A stretch of 5,883 nt of DNA from Natronomonas sp. (GTDB taxonomy: Archaea; Halobacteriota; Halobacteria; Halobacteriales; Haloarculaceae), in NCBI GenBank assembly GCA_007121575.1, contig SKKJ01000010.1, positions 1 to 5,883 of the forward strand. The letters are read 5' to 3'. The position numbers and the translations under genes were made by a program. This document shows positions 5,872-5,883 of this stretch, in pieces. Below the pieces are notes generated by a model. That model saw only the letters and a list, made by a program, of their open reading frames with translations. It had not been told where the DNA came from and searched no databases. The first letter of the stretch is position 1; every line of letters begins with the position of its first letter.

Positions 5872-5883
5872 TCTCTCGATGGA

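Overview
The window looks haloarchaeal. Predicted proteins are acidic and Asp/Glu-rich. Several genes begin with GTG or ATG about 25 bases downstream of a TATA-like element and have no Shine-Dalgarno, as in leaderless haloarchaeal transcripts. Recognisable families are archaeal-type S-adenosylmethionine synthetase, a TrmB-type regulator, a short haloarchaeal UspA protein, and the small families I recall as DUF6069 and DUF5519. No rRNA, tRNA, CRISPR array or intact transposase was seen. All family names come from recall of sequence patterns, not from a search.

Layout from left to right: (1) the N-terminal part of a DUF5519/luciferase-like protein running off the left edge (minus); (2) a non-coding gap with a long-spaced 11-bp inverted repeat; (3) an intact four-helix membrane protein (minus); (4) an unassigned, broken coding remnant (minus); (5) a PPOX/F420-type flavin-binding oxidoreductase gene broken by one frameshift (plus); (6) an intact, divergent methionine adenosyltransferase (plus); (7) a frameshifted, C-terminally truncated MFS transporter (minus); (8) a heavily decayed TrmB-family regulator directly upstream of it (minus); (9) an intact TrmB-family regulator (plus); (10) a UspA-domain protein (minus) whose start may lie past the right edge.

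The main theme is decay. Four of the nine or ten genes are broken, and they sit between genes that are clean over their full length. The decayed TrmB-like gene and the MFS gene are in the same direction and adjacent, so they were probably a regulator-transporter pair that decayed together. A complete TrmB homologue lies head-to-head with the dead one. I found no convincing new multi-gene system. The points most worth checking are the unannotated TrmB pseudogene, the palindromes in the promoter regions, and the divergent MAT, which may be a second copy in its genome.
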